Notes: generated by a model from the letters alone, not told the origin. Positions 16,758 to 26,874 are shown, counted from the stretch's first letter. The stretch: 41,543 nt of DNA from Sandaracinobacteroides hominis (GCF_016464365.1 NZ_JADCUC010000010.1:1-41543), one strand, 5' to 3'. A program made the numbers and translations.

Positions 16758-19418
16758 TTGAAGAGCAAGGATATTCACGCGACGACGCAGGCCACCGATC
16801 ATGGGCATAGGGGGCCGCCCGCTTGCGTGCAGGTTCGCGGCGCGCGCCAGAATAACCTCAAGAATGTTGACGTCGATGTACCGCGCGACGCCTTCGTGGT
16901 GTTCACCGGCATATCGGGCTCGGGCAAGTCATCGCTCGCGTTCGGCACCCTTTATGCCGAAGCCCAGCGGCGTTATCTGGAATCGGTTGCGCCCTATGCC
17001 CGTCGCCTGATCGACCAGGCCGGCGTGCCGGAGGTCGATGCGATCGACGGTTTGCCGCCTGCGATCGCGTTGCAGCAGCAGCGCGGATCGGCCAACGCGC
17101 GATCCTCGGTCGGCAGCGTGACGACGCTCTCCAGCCTGGTGCGGATGCTCTTTTCGCGCGTCGGCGAATATCCGCGCCATCAACCCATGCTCTATGCGGA
17201 GGATTTCTCCCCCAACACGGTCGCCGGCGCCTGCCCGACCTGTCACGGCATCGGGCGCGTCTATGACGCGACCGAAGAAACGATGGTGCCCGACGACACG
17301 CTGACGATCCGGGAACGCGCAGTCGCCGCTTGGCCGGCGGCATGGCATGGCCAGAACCTGCGCGATATCCTCGTGTCGCTCGGCTATGACGTCGACACGC
17401 CGTGGCGCGATCTGCCGAAGAAGGATCGCGACTGGATTCTCTTTACCGACGAGGCGCCGACGGTGCCGGTCTATGCGGGCCTGACGCCCGAACAGACCCG
17501 CGTGGCGCTGAAACGCCGCATGGAACCGAGCTATCAGGGCACCTTCACCGGCGCGCGCCGCTATGTGCTGGAAACCTTCGCCAACACGAAAAGCGCGCTG
17601 ATGAAGAAGCGCGTCTCGCAATACATCATTGGACGCGATTGCCAGACCTGCGACGGCAAGCGGCTGAAGCGCGAAGCCCTGTCCGTGAAGTTCGCGGGCC
17701 TCGACATCGCCGAGTTCGGCGATCTGACGGTGTTGAAACTCCGGGACTTGCTCACGCCCGTCGCGCATGGCGAATATGGGGGCGCCGCGGCGGTCCCGAA
17801 GGGCCATGTCCTCGGCAAGGCGGCCCGCGATGCGGCGGTCGAACGGCGGGTCGCGGCAGGAGGTTCGGCGCACAAGGCTGCGCCCGACGTGCGCCGCACG
17901 CCCAATCTTTCCGATGAAAAGCGGATCGCCGCCCAACGCCTTGCCTGCGAATTGATCGAGCGGTTAGAGCCGCTGATCGATCTTGGCCTTGGCTACATTT
18001 CGCTCGACCGCAGCACGCCGACGCTCTCCTCCGGGGAGCTGCAGCGCTTGCGGCTTGCCACGCAATTGTCGTCACAGCTTTTCGGCGTGGTCTATGTGCT
18101 TGACGAGCCATCGGCAGGGTTGCACCCGGCAGATGGCGAAGCCTTGCTCACCATCCTCGAGCGTCTCAAGGCGGCGGGCAACTCCCTGTTCGTCGTCGAA
18201 CATGATCTCGACGTGATCCGCCGCGCGGAATGGCTCGTCGATGTCGGGCCGGGAGCCGGGGAAAAGGGCGGCGAAGTCCTCTACAGCGGGCCGATAGAGG
18301 GGCTTGCCGACGTCGAGACTTCGATCACCCGCCGCTACCTGTTCGCAGAGCCGCTCCGCAGTGAGCGCACACCGCGCGATCCCAAGGCATGGCTACGCCT
18401 GGAAGGGATCAGGCGGAACAATCTTCATGGTCTCGACGTCGAGTTTCCCATCGGCTGCTTCACCGCTGTCACCGGCGTTTCGGGATCGGGCAAATCCAGT
18501 CTTGTCAGTCAGGCGCTGCCCGAGCTCGTCACGGAACACCTCGGCGGCTCTCCCGTGGCCGAGGAGGAGGATATCGATCCGCTGCTCGATGTTGCGCAGA
18601 ACGACACTGAAGGACGCATTGTCGCAGGCATGGAGCACGTTCGCAGGCTGGTGCGGGTCGATCAGAAACCGATCGGCCGCACGCCGCGGTCGAACCTGTC
18701 CACCTACAGCGGCATGTTCGACCATGTGCGACGGATCTTCGCTGATACGCCGCTCGCCCGCCGGCGGCACTACAGCCCGGGAAGGTTCTCGTTCAACGTC
18801 GCGCAAGGCCGCTGCCCTGTGTGCGAGGGCGAGGGATACGTCATGGTGGAGCTGCTGTTCCTGCCGAGCGTTTTTGCCACGTGCTCGACCTGTTATGGCT
18901 CTCGCTACAACCCGCAAACGCTCGAAGTCGAATGGAACGGGCGCAATATCGCCCAGGTGCTCGAACTGACGGTCGACGATGCGTGCGATTTCTTCGCTGG
19001 CGAGGCATCCGTGATGCGCTCCCTCGCCGTGTTGCGGGAGATCGGTCTTGGCTATCTGAGGCTCGGTCAGCCTGCAACCGAGCTGTCTGGCGGGGAGGCG
19101 CAGCGCATCAAGCTGGCGACTGAACTGCAACGCGCTCAACGCGGCAACACGATCTACATCCTCGACGAGCCAACTTCGGGGCTTCACCCCTCCGATGGCG
19201 ACCGGCTGATGCAACACCTGCAGGGCCTCGTAGACGCCGGCAATACCGTCGTAGTCGTCGAACATGACATGCGCGCCATCGCCCAGACGGACTGGGTCAT
19301 CGACCTGGGACCGGGGGCCGGGGAAGATGGGGGCCGTATCGTTGCCAGCGGCGTCCCTGGCGTCGTTGCGGAAGCGGAAGGCAGTCTCACCGCCCGCTAT
19401 CTCAAGGCGGCGCTGTAG
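16758..19418 (+). CDS. UvrA2-like excinuclease ATPase
   Basis: An 886-residue tandem ABC ATPase of the UvrA family, UvrA2/short branch (canonical UvrA has about 940-950 residues). First ATPase: Walker [13 protein letters not shown] (51-62), signature [15 protein letters not shown], Walker [14 protein letters not shown]. Second: [41 protein letters not shown]. Zinc pairs CPTC/CQTC and CPVC/CSTC are present. UvrA recognises helix-distorting DNA adducts. UvrA2 proteins usually lack the UvrB-interaction part and are tied to tolerance of DNA-damaging agents and drug export. The start is a TTG preceded by CAGGAA, with no better alternative. Lying between two formaldehyde dehydrogenase loci, it may act on aldehyde-derived DNA adducts; this is inference. 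Confidence 0.88.
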   Translation: MKSKDIHATTQATDHGHRGPPACVQVRGARQNNLKNVDVDVPRDAFVVFTGISGSGKSSLAFGTLYAEAQRRYLESVAPYARRLIDQAGVPEVDAIDGLPPAIALQQQRGSANARSSVGSVTTLSSLVRMLFSRVGEYPRHQPMLYAEDFSPNTVAGACPTCHGIGRVYDATEETMVPDDTLTIRERAVAAWPAAWHGQNLRDILVSLGYDVDTPWRDLPKKDRDWILFTDEAPTVPVYAGLTPEQTRVALKRRMEPSYQGTFTGARRYVLETFANTKSALMKKRVSQYIIGRDCQTCDGKRLKREALSVKFAGLDIAEFGDLTVLKLRDLLTPVAHGEYGGAAAVPKGHVLGKAARDAAVERRVAAGGSAHKAAPDVRRTPNLSDEKRIAAQRLACELIERLEPLIDLGLGYISLDRSTPTLSSGELQRLRLATQLSSQLFGVVYVLDEPSAGLHPADGEALLTILERLKAAGNSLFVVEHDLDVIRRAEWLVDVGPGAGEKGGEVLYSGPIEGLADVETSITRRYLFAEPLRSERTPRDPKAWLRLEGIRRNNLHGLDVEFPIGCFTAVTGVSGSGKSSLVSQALPELVTEHLGGSPVAEEEDIDPLLDVAQNDTEGRIVAGMEHVRRLVRVDQKPIGRTPRSNLSTYSGMFDHVRRIFADTPLARRRHYSPGRFSFNVAQGRCPVCEGEGYVMVELLFLPSVFATCSTCYGSRYNPQTLEVEWNGRNIAQVLELTVDDACDFFAGEASVMRSLAVLREIGLGYLRLGQPATELSGGEAQRIKLATELQRAQRGNTIYILDEPTSGLHPSDGDRLMQHLQGLVDAGNTVVVVEHDMRAIAQTDWVIDLGPGAGEDGGRIVASGVPGVVAEAEGSLTARYLKAAL

Positions 19419-19575
19419 GTCGTAAATCTGGCCGAACGCACGTTCGATCAGGTGTATCTCACCCACACGTTGGAATGGCTCGAATCTGTAAGCGGGAGCC
19501 GGCGATGTGTCACCGCGGTTGACGCGGCTTAGGGTTTGAGCGCCCGTCAGGTGCGCCGTGTTCGTGTGATACGCG

Positions 19576-19612
19576 GCGTGGCGGACAGCCAATCGCTGGC
19601 CATCCGCCACGC
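19576..19612. terminator. Bidirectional hairpin between convergent genes
   Basis: GCGTGGCGGA and TCCGCCACGC form a perfect 10-bp stem, and the loop holds a second CAGC/GCTG stem. It sits between the ends of the uvrA-like gene (plus) and the pfpI gene (minus), where a shared terminator is expected. No clear T-run is present. Confidence 0.5.
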
Positions 19613-19674
19613 TTGCTTTGTGCGGACCTTCTCCAAGGAGAGGGCCCTCACATGGTTCGTCGAAACGCCCCGTT

Positions 19675-20244
19675 TTAATTCCCTGCTGCGAGCGCTGCGC
19701 CCACGCCTTCTGCGATTTCCTCAACGAGTTTGGCACAGAAGGCGGGCAAATCATTGGGATCGCGGCTGGTAACAAGGCCGTTGTCGACCACGACTTCCTC
19801 ATTGGTCCATGCACCGCCGGCGTTCTCGATATCGACCTTCAGCGTCGGGTAGGACGTCAAGGTGCGACCCTCAAGCACGCCCGCCTCGATCAATGTCCAG
19901 GGTGCATGGCATATAGCCGCAACAGGTTTTTTCTGATCGAAGAAAGCCCGGATGAAAGCAATTGCCTCGACGCTGCCGCGCAGCTTGTCGGCACCGACAG
20001 TTCCCCCGGGCACAACAAGTCCGTCGAAATCGTCGGCTTTGACCTCGGAAAACGTCTTGTCGATAGTATAGCTGCCGCCCTCGTCAAGATCGCTATTGAC
20101 TGTGCGAGCCTTGCCCGGTTCAAAACTGACCACGGTCACTTTGCCACCAGCGTCCTCGACAGCTTGCTTGGGCTTCGAGAATTCTGGTTCTTCCGTCCCG
20201 CGGGGTGCGATCAGAATGGCAACTGATTTGCCTTCTAAAGTCAT
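19675..20244 (-). CDS. PfpI/DJ-1 family protein
   Basis: A 189-residue type-1 glutamine-amidotransferase-fold protein of the PfpI/YhbO group, which includes proposed deglycases or glyoxalases protecting proteins and nucleotides from methylglyoxal. The nucleophile elbow is AAICHAPW with Cys112 and His113; the acidic partner is in RGTEEPEF (Glu18/19). Length fits the family. It is 31 bp downstream of the glutathione-independent formaldehyde dehydrogenase gene, hence a two-gene operon. Confidence 0.88.
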   Translation of the reverse strand: MTLEGKSVAILIAPRGTEEPEFSKPKQAVEDAGGKVTVVSFEPGKARTVNSDLDEGGSYTIDKTFSEVKADDFDGLVVPGGTVGADKLRGSVEAIAFIRAFFDQKKPVAAICHAPWTLIEAGVLEGRTLTSYPTLKVDIENAGGAWTNEEVVVDNGLVTSRDPNDLPAFCAKLVEEIAEGVGAALAAGN

Positions 20245-20275
20245 AATTTATTTCCTATTCCGTCGAAGACTAAGG

Positions 20276-21415
20276 TCAGGTGCCCGGTTTGAGCACGACC
20301 TTCGTCCAACCAGCATCGCGCTCGTCGAAATGCTTGTAGGCGTCTGGTGCCTGATCAAGCGGCAGTCGGTGCGAGATGATTTGGGCAGGATTGGCCCGGC
20401 CTTGCTCGATAAGCTTCATCAATCGCCGGTTGTAGTGCTTTACATTGCACTGGCCGGTGCCGATCTTCTGGCCCTTGAACCAGAAGTTGCCGAAGTCGAA
20501 CGCCATCTTGCCTTCCTTCTGAAGATCGTCGGGCGCGTTCGGGTCTTCCGGAATGAACACGCCGACGACGCCGATTCCGCCAGTGGCCTTCGTGCTTTTG
20601 ACGAGGCAGTTCATCGTGTAATTGCTACGCTCCTTGCCGTGGCGATCGCAACACTGATACCCGACCGCCTCGACCCCCCGGTCAGTCCCGAGGCCGCCGG
20701 TCGCGTCAAGGATCTGCTGGGCGGGATCGCCCTTGCGCATGTCGATCGGAATAGCGCCTATCGCCTCGGCCAGTTTCAGGCGGTCATCGTGAGAATCGAC
20801 CACGAAGATCTGAGAGGCACCGCGGATTTCGGCTGAGTGCGCGGCCATCAAACCAACCGGACCGGCGCCGTAGATCGCAATGCTTTCTCCAGGCAGGAAA
20901 CCTGACAGTTCGACGCCATGCCAACCCGTCGGGAAAATGTCGGAGAGCATGACATAGTCATCCTCCTTCTCCTCAGCGTCCTCAGGCAGCTTCAGACAAT
21001 TGAAGTCCGCATAAGGAACGCGCATCAACTCGGCCTGACCACCTTGCCACGGACCCATCTCGGCAAAGCCATACGCTGCGCCGGCGGTTCCAGGGTTGGT
21101 GGTGAGGCAGAAACCCGTCAAACCGCGTTCGCAATTTTCGCAGAAACCGCAACCGACATTGAACGGCATGCACACGCGATCGCCCTTCTTGATACGATCT
21201 ACCGCAGAGCCGACCTCGATGACCTCGCCAAGGTTTTCGTGACCGAAGACCCTGCCCTTCTCGAAGCTGGTACGGCCCTCATACATGTGAAGGTCCGACC
21301 CGCAGATATTGGTCGTGGTCAGCCGGATGATAACATCGGTCTGCTTTTCGATCTTGGGATCATCGATGGTGCTGACAGAAACATCTTTGGGCCCGTTGTA
21401 CACGACAGCTTTCAC
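20276..21415 (-). CDS. fdhA: Glutathione-independent formaldehyde dehydrogenase
   Basis: A 379-residue zinc MDR enzyme closely resembling the Pseudomonas FdhA type, which dismutates or oxidises formaldehyde with tightly bound NAD and without glutathione. Landmarks: MKAVVYNGPKDVSV, catalytic zinc CGSDLHMYEG and GHENLGEV, structural zinc cluster in CGFCENCERGLTGFC, AAYGFAEMGPWQGGQAE, and Rossmann motif YGAGPVGLMAA. Length is near the family's about 390-400. It is the first gene of an operon with the PfpI protein. About 306 bp of upstream non-coding sequence likely holds its promoter. Confidence 0.9.
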   Translation of the reverse strand: MKAVVYNGPKDVSVSTIDDPKIEKQTDVIIRLTTTNICGSDLHMYEGRTSFEKGRVFGHENLGEVIEVGSAVDRIKKGDRVCMPFNVGCGFCENCERGLTGFCLTTNPGTAGAAYGFAEMGPWQGGQAELMRVPYADFNCLKLPEDAEEKEDDYVMLSDIFPTGWHGVELSGFLPGESIAIYGAGPVGLMAAHSAEIRGASQIFVVDSHDDRLKLAEAIGAIPIDMRKGDPAQQILDATGGLGTDRGVEAVGYQCCDRHGKERSNYTMNCLVKSTKATGGIGVVGVFIPEDPNAPDDLQKEGKMAFDFGNFWFKGQKIGTGQCNVKHYNRRLMKLIEQGRANPAQIISHRLPLDQAPDAYKHFDERDAGWTKVVLKPGT

Positions 21416-21721
21416 GGATCTTTTCCTTTCGCAGCTCTTCTCAACGCGTCATCAAATCGACAGCTTGGTGATCCGGTCCATCGCAACGGCGGACGACATC
21501 GCACCCTTCCAAGTGATCTCAGTTTCCTGAACCTTCTGCCATCTGAGAGGTTCCTACCCGTATGGCCGTCCCGGGATCGATTTATTGCGGTTTTCTGAAT
21601 AACTGGGCCAGAACAGCCGAATAACGCGCTAAATGGAGGCGACCCGCGCCGCGCGGGAGGCACGCCCGGCGCCCGGCGCCCGAGCGCCGCCGCCGACTGA
21701 GCCGGCACCGCGCTCCAAGGC
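21416..21721. other. Intergenic region upstream of fdhA
   Basis: No gene is supported. The part near 21640-21720 is extremely GC-rich with repeated GGCGCCCGGCGCCCG-like words that can fold; it may serve as a terminator region for the heme-binding-like gene ending at 21722. The fdhA promoter is expected between 21416 and about 21600 but was not resolved. Confidence 0.45.
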
Positions 21722-22141
21722 TCAGCCGCGCGCGAACGCCTGCGCCGCTGCCTCGGCCACGCCCTGGTCCTGCTTACCGGTGCCGCCCGACACGCCCACC
21801 GCGCCGATAACCGTATCGCCCTCCTTGATCGGCACGCCCCCGGCAAAGATCATCACCTTGCCGTCGTTGGAGGCATGGATGCCGTAGAAGTCGGCGCCCG
21901 GCTGGGCGAGCTTCGCCAGCGCCTTGGTCTCGACGTCGAACGCGCGCGCCGTCCACGCCTTGCTTATCGCGATGTCGACGCTGCCGCGCCACGCATCGTC
22001 CATCCGCGCGAACGCCAGGAGGCAGCCGCCCGCGTCCACCACCGCGATGTTCGACGGGCTGCCGATCCGCTCGGCCTCCGCGATGCCCGCATCGATGATC
22101 GTCCGCGTGTCGTTCAGGTCGAGTGTCTGGATGGTGTGCAT
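21722..22141 (-). CDS. GlcG/HbpS-like heme-binding family protein
   Basis: A 139-residue protein of the GlcG/HbpS (DUF336) family: IIDAGIAEAERIGSPSNIAV, DAGGCLLAFARMD, SVDIAISKAWTA, GGVPIKEGDTVIGAVGVSGG and QDQGVAEAAA are characteristic. Some members bind heme or cobalamin; others accompany dehydrogenases with no known activity. ATG 22141 begins MHTIQTLDL; the longer open frame upstream is GC-rich nonsense overlapping the spacer to the ABM gene. It probably belongs to the minus-strand transcription unit starting at the DJ-1 or SDR gene. Confidence 0.85.
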   Translation of the reverse strand: MHTIQTLDLNDTRTIIDAGIAEAERIGSPSNIAVVDAGGCLLAFARMDDAWRGSVDIAISKAWTARAFDVETKALAKLAQPGADFYGIHASNDGKVMIFAGGVPIKEGDTVIGAVGVSGGTGKQDQGVAEAAAQAFARG

Positions 22142-22244
22142 GGCGTGTCTCCTTGACCAGTTCGGAGAAAGCTGTTCAGCGCACGCCGCCGCGCGCGGGT
22201 CCCCCCGCGGGCGAGAGCGACGCGCTAGGGTGCCGACCGCTCCG

Positions 22245-22538
22245 CTATTTCGCGGCCAGCAGGGTGAACTTGTGAATCTGCGGCGGTTCGGAAAACAGTT
22301 CGTCTGCCTTGTCCATGAGTGCGGCGGCAACCTTGCCGTCGAGATGGGCCTGCCGATCCTCCTCTGTGTCGAACGTATCGAAGATCGCGTACGCACCGGG
22401 ACCTTCCTCGATCGCGTACCAGGTCTGAGTGCCCGGCTCAGCTTGAACGAGCGGCAATGCCGAGGTCAGGAAATCGGCGACATCGCGCTCTTTTCCGGGC
22501 TTGGCCTTCAGCGGTACATACAGGGCAAGTTTGGGCAT
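22245..22538 (-). CDS. ABM-domain (YgiN-like) quinol monooxygenase
   Basis: A 97-residue ferredoxin-like-fold protein of the antibiotic biosynthesis monooxygenase family: KPGKERDVADFLTSALP, the central WYAIEEGPGAYAIFDTF strands, and HLDGKVAAALMDKADELF. Small stand-alone members such as YgiN act on quinols without cofactor. Its position beside an SDR and near quinone and enone reductases suggests a role in quinone or lipid-peroxide detoxification, though the substrate is unknown. It lies 111 bp downstream of the SDR gene on the same strand. Confidence 0.85.
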   Translation of the reverse strand: MPKLALYVPLKAKPGKERDVADFLTSALPLVQAEPGTQTWYAIEEGPGAYAIFDTFDTEEDRQAHLDGKVAAALMDKADELFSEPPQIHKFTLLAAK

Positions 22539-22649
22539 AAATGACTCCTCAAGTGAAACGAACAGATATTAGTCGGCAAAGTAACGGACGAGCGGGCCGG
22601 TACGTTCCCCATGAGGCGGAGCACACGCGGCCCCGCCTCCTCGTCGAAA

Positions 22650-23390
22650 TCAGAACTCCTGTGCGGTCGGCCGGATGACGATCGCGTTGACGTCGACGTC
22701 ATCAGGTTGTTCGACAGCGAACGCGATAGCACGCGCCACCGATGCCGCCGGGATGGCCTGCTTGTAGAAGTCCAGTACCGTCTCGGCAGCCGTGCCGGAT
22801 GTCGTGAACTTCAGATCGCTTTCGACAGCTCCGGGCTCGATGGACGTGACCCGGACCTTTTCCCCCACCTCGTGGCGCAAGCCCTCGCTGATCGCGCTGA
22901 CGGCGAACTTGGTGCCGGAGTAGACCGTGCCGCCCGGTGCGAAGACCTTGATGCCCGCAACCGAGCTCAAGTTGATGATGTGACCGCTGCCCTGCTCGAG
23001 AAAGCCGGGAAGGGCCGCAGCGATGCCGTAAAGCGTACCCTTTAGATTTACGTCGATCATCTGGTCCCACTCGGCGGTGTTGACCTCGGCCATCGGACGG
23101 ATCGGCATCAGCCCGGCGTTGTTGATCAGTACGTCGAGGCGGCCGAAGTCGGCAATGATTGTGGCGACGACGGACTGGACCGCCGATTTATCGGTCACGT
23201 CCAGCGCGTAGCTACGTGCCGTGCCGCCAGTTGCGGCGATGTCCGCGACGACCTCGTCGAGCCTGTCCTTGCGCCGCGCGGCGATCGCCACCTTGGCGCC
23301 GCGTTCCGCGAGAAGACGCGCGGTTTCCGCGCCGATGCCGCTGCTGCCGCCGGTGATGAGAACGACCTTGCCTTCGATACCCTTGGTCAT
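22650..23390 (-). CDS. Short-chain dehydrogenase/reductase
   Basis: A 246-residue classical SDR. Cofactor motif ITGGSSGIG (12-20), NNAG (90-93), and catalytic Ser142/143, Tyr157 and Lys161 (YSGTK) are all present; IEPGAVESDL follows. An Arg pair after strand two (AARRKDRL) suggests NADPH. It probably reduces carbonyls; the substrate is not predictable. An AAGGAA ribosome-binding site precedes ATG 23390. It sits 76 bp after the lipoprotein gene in the same direction. Confidence 0.9.
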   Translation of the reverse strand: MTKGIEGKVVLITGGSSGIGAETARLLAERGAKVAIAARRKDRLDEVVADIAATGGTARSYALDVTDKSAVQSVVATIIADFGRLDVLINNAGLMPIRPMAEVNTAEWDQMIDVNLKGTLYGIAAALPGFLEQGSGHIINLSSVAGIKVFAPGGTVYSGTKFAVSAISEGLRHEVGEKVRVTSIEPGAVESDLKFTTSGTAAETVLDFYKQAIPAASVARAIAFAVEQPDDVDVNAIVIRPTAQEF

Positions 23391-23466
23391 TTCTGTATTC
23401 CTTCAAGTCAGTTGTTGATTTTTCGCCGGATCGCGGCCCCGCGCGAGCCCGCCCGGCCTGATGGGT

Positions 23467-24618
23467 TCACCGCGAGCGCAACAGGACGGGAGCGGCGCCG
23501 ACCTTGATGCGGAGCAGCTCGTAGGGCTTGCGGCGCAGGTCCCGCCCGCCGTGGAAGCCGGGCTGGCGGTGGAGCTGGTTGGCGGTGAAGTAGAGGTAGC
23601 CGTCGGTGCCGATCGATAGCGTGTCGGGCCAGCTGATGCGCGGGTCGCTGACCACCGTCGTCCAGCGGCCCTGGTCGAGCACGCGGATCGCGTTGTTCTC
23701 GTAATCGCCGGCGAACACGCGGTCCTTGTCGTCCTCGGCTATCCCGTCCGAGGCGCCTTTGCGCCCCAGGCTGCGGACCGCGCGGCCTAACGCCTCCTCG
23801 GACACCGCGGGATCGCGCAGCATCGCCGTGGGCACCGCGTGCAGCGTGCGGCCCGACAGTGGCCCGTAATACAGCAGGCTGCCGTCGGCGCTGAGCGCAA
23901 TCGCGTCGCTTGCGATCGTGACCGGCGTCGCGGGGCCGTCGGCCGGGCGGTTCATGAGCACCGCGCCGTCGACGACCGGGGTGAAGCCGGGCTCGGGGTT
24001 GGTCGTCGCATGGTTCGACAGGCGCCGGATCGCACGCCCGCTGGCGATATCGACGACGATGATGCCGCCGACGCCGTCGTTGCTGCTGTCGGTGATGTAG
24101 GCGACGCCCTCGGCGCCCTGACGCAGATCGAAGCGCACATCGTTGAGGTAGGTCGTGGGCAGCACCACGCTGGGCGGCAGGACGATCGTCTTCACCACCC
24201 GGTTGGTCGCAAGATCGATCGCCACCAGCTTTGCACCGCCGGCCCGTGGTTGAGAGAATTTGGGCGCCGCCGTGTCGAGCACCCACAGGCGATCGGCGCC
24301 GTCTGCCACCACGCTCTGCACCGAGATGAAATGCCCCGCCGGGTCGGCCGGATCGGGCCGGTTGGTCGCGGCGTCGGGATAAGGCACCGCCTTGCCGTCG
24401 ACCAGCTCGGCAACCGTGAACGGCGCGTTGTCGCCCCATTGCGGGAAGTTGACGAAGATGCGCCCGTTGGGGGCGACGGTCACGCCAGTCGGCATCGCGC
24501 CATCGAAGGTCGCGACCTGTTCGATCCGGGGCGCGGATGCACCCTCCCGGGTCGTCGCGCAGGCGGCAAGCGAGAGGGCAGCGCCAGCGGCCAGAAGCAG
24601 TTTGACGGAGATTTTCAT
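23467..24618 (-). CDS. Lipoprotein of the SMP-30/yellow (MRJP-like) beta-propeller type
   Basis: A 383-residue exported protein. The signal peptide ends in lipobox LAAC (Cys20), so it is predicted to be a lipid-anchored periplasmic protein. The rest is a beta-propeller of the major royal jelly/yellow family (GVTVAPNGRIFVNFPQWGDN, SVQSVVADGADRLWVLDT, YLNDVRFDL, AYITDSS, SLLYYGPLSGRTLHAVP). Bacterial members are of uncertain activity; some are compared with lactonases. Its ATG overlaps the stop of the OYE gene (TGA within ATGA, 24615-24618), so it is translationally coupled to a cytosolic reductase, an unusual pairing. Confidence 0.85.
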   Translation of the reverse strand: MKISVKLLLAAGAALSLAACATTREGASAPRIEQVATFDGAMPTGVTVAPNGRIFVNFPQWGDNAPFTVAELVDGKAVPYPDAATNRPDPADPAGHFISVQSVVADGADRLWVLDTAAPKFSQPRAGGAKLVAIDLATNRVVKTIVLPPSVVLPTTYLNDVRFDLRQGAEGVAYITDSSNDGVGGIIVVDIASGRAIRRLSNHATTNPEPGFTPVVDGAVLMNRPADGPATPVTIASDAIALSADGSLLYYGPLSGRTLHAVPTAMLRDPAVSEEALGRAVRSLGRKGASDGIAEDDKDRVFAGDYENNAIRVLDQGRWTTVVSDPRISWPDTLSIGTDGYLYFTANQLHRQPGFHGGRDLRRKPYELLRIKVGAAPVLLRSR

Positions 24619-25727
24619 GGCGTCATTTCCTTGAGAATGCGGCCCACTTCGTGAGGCTCGGACCGGAAATATTGCGGGGGCGCCTTGACCGATGCACCAA
24701 GCGCGGCGGCGGCGTGCCAGGCCCAACGCGGATCCCACAGCGCAGCGCGGGCAATCGCTATGGCGTCGGCATGCCCGTCTTCTAGGATGCGCTCCGCCTG
24801 GTGCGGATCGGTGATCAAGCCGACAGCGATTACAGGCATAGCGACCGCGTCCTTGACCGTGCGGGCCAGCGGTACCTGATAGCCGGGGCCGACCGGGATC
24901 TGCTGGCGCGGGTCGAGCCCGCCGCCGGAGACGTGGATCGCCGCGCAACCGCGCCGCTCCAGTTCCTGCGCAAACCTTGCGGTTTCTTCCGCGGTCCAGC
25001 CGCCTTCAACCCAGTCAGTCCCGGAAACGCGAACGGTCACCGGGCGGTCGGCCGGAAACGATTCGCGCACGACATCGAACACTTCGAGCGGGAACCGCAT
25101 CCGGTTGTCGAGACTGCCGCCGTATTCGTCGCCGCGCCGGTTGGAGATCAGCGAAAGAAACTCGTGGAGCAGATAGCCATGCGCGGCGTGGATCTGGACG
25201 GCTTCGATGCCGAGCCTGCCGGCGCGCCGGGCGGCATCCGCGAACGCCTCCCGGATGAGGGCAAGCCCTGACTTGTCCAGTTCGACAGGGGGATGGTCGT
25301 CCGGAGCGAAGGGAACAGCGCTCGGCGCCATGGTCTGCCAACCGTTCTCCGCATCGGGGGCGATCTGCGCTCCGCCGTGCCACGGCTTGGCGCAGCTCGC
25401 CTTGCGGCCAGCATGGGCCAGCTGGATGATCAGCGGCATGTCCGACCAGCGACGCACGCTTTCGAGCACGCTTCGCATCGCCGCTTCGGTGCGGTCATCG
25501 TACAGGCCGACGTCGCCGTAGGTGATGCGCCCTTCCGGGCTGACAGCGGTCGCCTCTATCGTCAGCGCGCCCGCGCCCGACAGCGCCAACTGGCCGAGAT
25601 GCATCCGGTGCCAATCGGTCATCGCGCCGTCCTCGGCCGAATACTGGCACATCGGCGCGATGACGATGCGGTTGGCGAGCCGCAGCCCGCCAACCTCAAT
25701 CGGTTCGAACAGATGCGCCATCACCAT
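24615..25727 (-). CDS. Old yellow enzyme (NemA/YqjM-like) ene-reductase
   Basis: A 370-residue FMN-dependent NADH:flavin oxidoreductase of the thermophilic-like YqjM subgroup that reduces activated C=C bonds, quinones, N-ethylmaleimide and nitro compounds. Features: [14 protein letters not shown] with the redox-tuning Cys27, [49 protein letters not shown], and the FMN phosphate-binding [12 protein letters not shown]. The start may be the ATG at 25727 or the in-frame ATG at 25721; both overlap the glyoxalase stop. The glyoxalase-OYE adjacency mirrors E. coli nemA-gloA. Confidence 0.9.
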   Translation of the reverse strand: MVMAHLFEPIEVGGLRLANRIVIAPMCQYSAEDGAMTDWHRMHLGQLALSGAGALTIEATAVSPEGRITYGDVGLYDDRTEAAMRSVLESVRRWSDMPLIIQLAHAGRKASCAKPWHGGAQIAPDAENGWQTMAPSAVPFAPDDHPPVELDKSGLALIREAFADAARRAGRLGIEAVQIHAAHGYLLHEFLSLISNRRGDEYGGSLDNRMRFPLEVFDVVRESFPADRPVTVRVSGTDWVEGGWTAEETARFAQELERRGCAAIHVSGGGLDPRQQIPVGPGYQVPLARTVKDAVAMPVIAVGLITDPHQAERILEDGHADAIAIARAALWDPRWAWHAAAALGASVKAPPQYFRSEPHEVGRILKEMTP

Positions 25728-26176
25728 TCGCCCGTGTTGGGCATGGAGGCCCAGGGTTCGGCCGGAGCCTTGTGTTCGCCCTTCTGCAGCAGTTCGATCG
25801 AGATCCCGTCCGGCGAGCGGACGAACGCCATGTATCCGTCACGCGGGGGGCGATTGATCGTCACGCCGCCCGCCTGCAGCCGCGCGCACGTCTCGTAGAT
25901 GTCGTCGACCCCGTAGGCGAGGTGGCCGAAGTTGCGGCCCCCGGTATAAGTCTCGGCAGGGCTGCCGTCCTCGGGCGGCCAGTTGTACGTCAGCTCGACC
26001 TCGGCATCGCCTTGCTCGCCGTCGCCGCGGAAATCCTCATCGGCGGCAAGGTAGATCAGCGTGTAACGCCCGGCCTGGTTCTCCATGCGCCGGGTCTCCT
26101 TGAGACCCAGCAGCGTGAAGAAACGGATCGCCGCCTCGGGATCGGCGACGCGCAGCATGGTGTGGAGATAGCGCAT
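25721..26176 (-). CDS. gloA: Glyoxalase I (lactoylglutathione lyase)
   Basis: A 151-residue VOC-fold metalloenzyme that isomerises the methylglyoxal-glutathione hemithioacetal to S-lactoylglutathione. The start ([10 protein letters not shown], His5) and the order of metal ligands match glyoxalase I: His5, Glu61 (EVELTYNW), His85 (FGHLAYGV), Glu128 (GISIELLQ). The glutathione-binding area includes TLIYLAADE. It lies 2 nt after the DJ-1-like gene and overlaps the OYE gene, so it is within a tightly coupled operon. Confidence 0.92.
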   Translation of the reverse strand: MRYLHTMLRVADPEAAIRFFTLLGLKETRRMENQAGRYTLIYLAADEDFRGDGEQGDAEVELTYNWPPEDGSPAETYTGGRNFGHLAYGVDDIYETCARLQAGGVTINRPPRDGYMAFVRSPDGISIELLQKGEHKAPAEPWASMPNTGEW

Positions 26177-26178
26177 GA

Positions 26179-26874
26179 TCAGGCGACCTTGTCCTTGAGG
26201 GCTTCCATCACGAGCTCTGCGGTGAGGGTAGCGCTGGCGGGGTTCTGGCCGGTCACCAGATTGCCGTCGCGCAGGGCGAAGGGGGCAAAATCGGGGCCGC
26301 CCTCGTGCTTGCCGCCGAGTTCCTTGAGACGCGTTTCGAGGAGGAACGGCACCGCCTGATCGAGACCGACCGCGCGTTCCTCGCTGTCCGTGAAGCCCGC
26401 GACACGGCGGCCGGCGACGAAGGGCGTGCCATCGGCCTTCGTCGCCGAGACCAGCCCTGCCGGTCCATGGCAGACGGCGGCGACGATCTTGCCTTCGCGG
26501 TCGAAGCGTTCGACCAGGCGGGCCAGTTCGTCACTGACGGGGTAATCGAACATGGTGCCGTGGCCGCCCGGCAGGAACAGCGCGTCGTAGCCGGCGGGAT
26601 CGATGCTTGTGAATACAAGGGTGCTGGCAACCTCGGCCTTCAGGGCCTCGTCCTTCAGATAGCGCTCGACCGAAGCGTCGTTCTCGCCGTCGGCGTTGAC
26701 GCTACGCTGGTCGACGGGGATGGCGCCACCCTTGATCGAGGCCAGCGTAACCTCGGCGCCCGCATCGCGGAACGCGTAGTACGGGGTGGTAAGTTCCTCG
26801 AGCCAGACGCCCGTCGGTTCGGTGCCGGGAGTCATGCGGTCGGCGGAGGTGGCCACCATGAGAATGCGGGTCAT
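26179..26874 (-). CDS. DJ-1/Hsp31-like protein (putative glyoxalase III)
   Basis: A 231-residue class-I glutamine-amidotransferase-like protein of the Hsp31/GATase1 group, which hydrates methylglyoxal to lactate without glutathione. [28 protein letters not shown] with the acidic partner Glu26/27, [13 protein letters not shown] and nucleophile AAVCHGPAG (Cys135-His136) are visible. AAAGGAC lies 12 nt before ATG 26874. In frame upstream, codons to 27030 encode a Tat/Sec-like signal peptide (NRRQLLQALTALLVAGAAPA), so an exported longer form is possible. It is first gene of the gloA-OYE-lipoprotein operon and divergent from lysR. Confidence 0.88.
   Translation of the reverse strand: MTRILMVATSADRMTPGTEPTGVWLEELTTPYYAFRDAGAEVTLASIKGGAIPVDQRSVNADGENDASVERYLKDEALKAEVASTLVFTSIDPAGYDALFLPGGHGTMFDYPVSDELARLVERFDREGKIVAAVCHGPAGLVSATKADGTPFVAGRRVAGFTDSEERAVGLDQAVPFLLETRLKELGGKHEGGPDFAPFALRDGNLVTGQNPASATLTAELVMEALKDKVA

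Noticed and set aside
23408-24439. Arg/Gly-rich 343-codon minus-strand frame
   Set aside because: It is a high-GC out-of-frame shadow of the lipoprotein gene.
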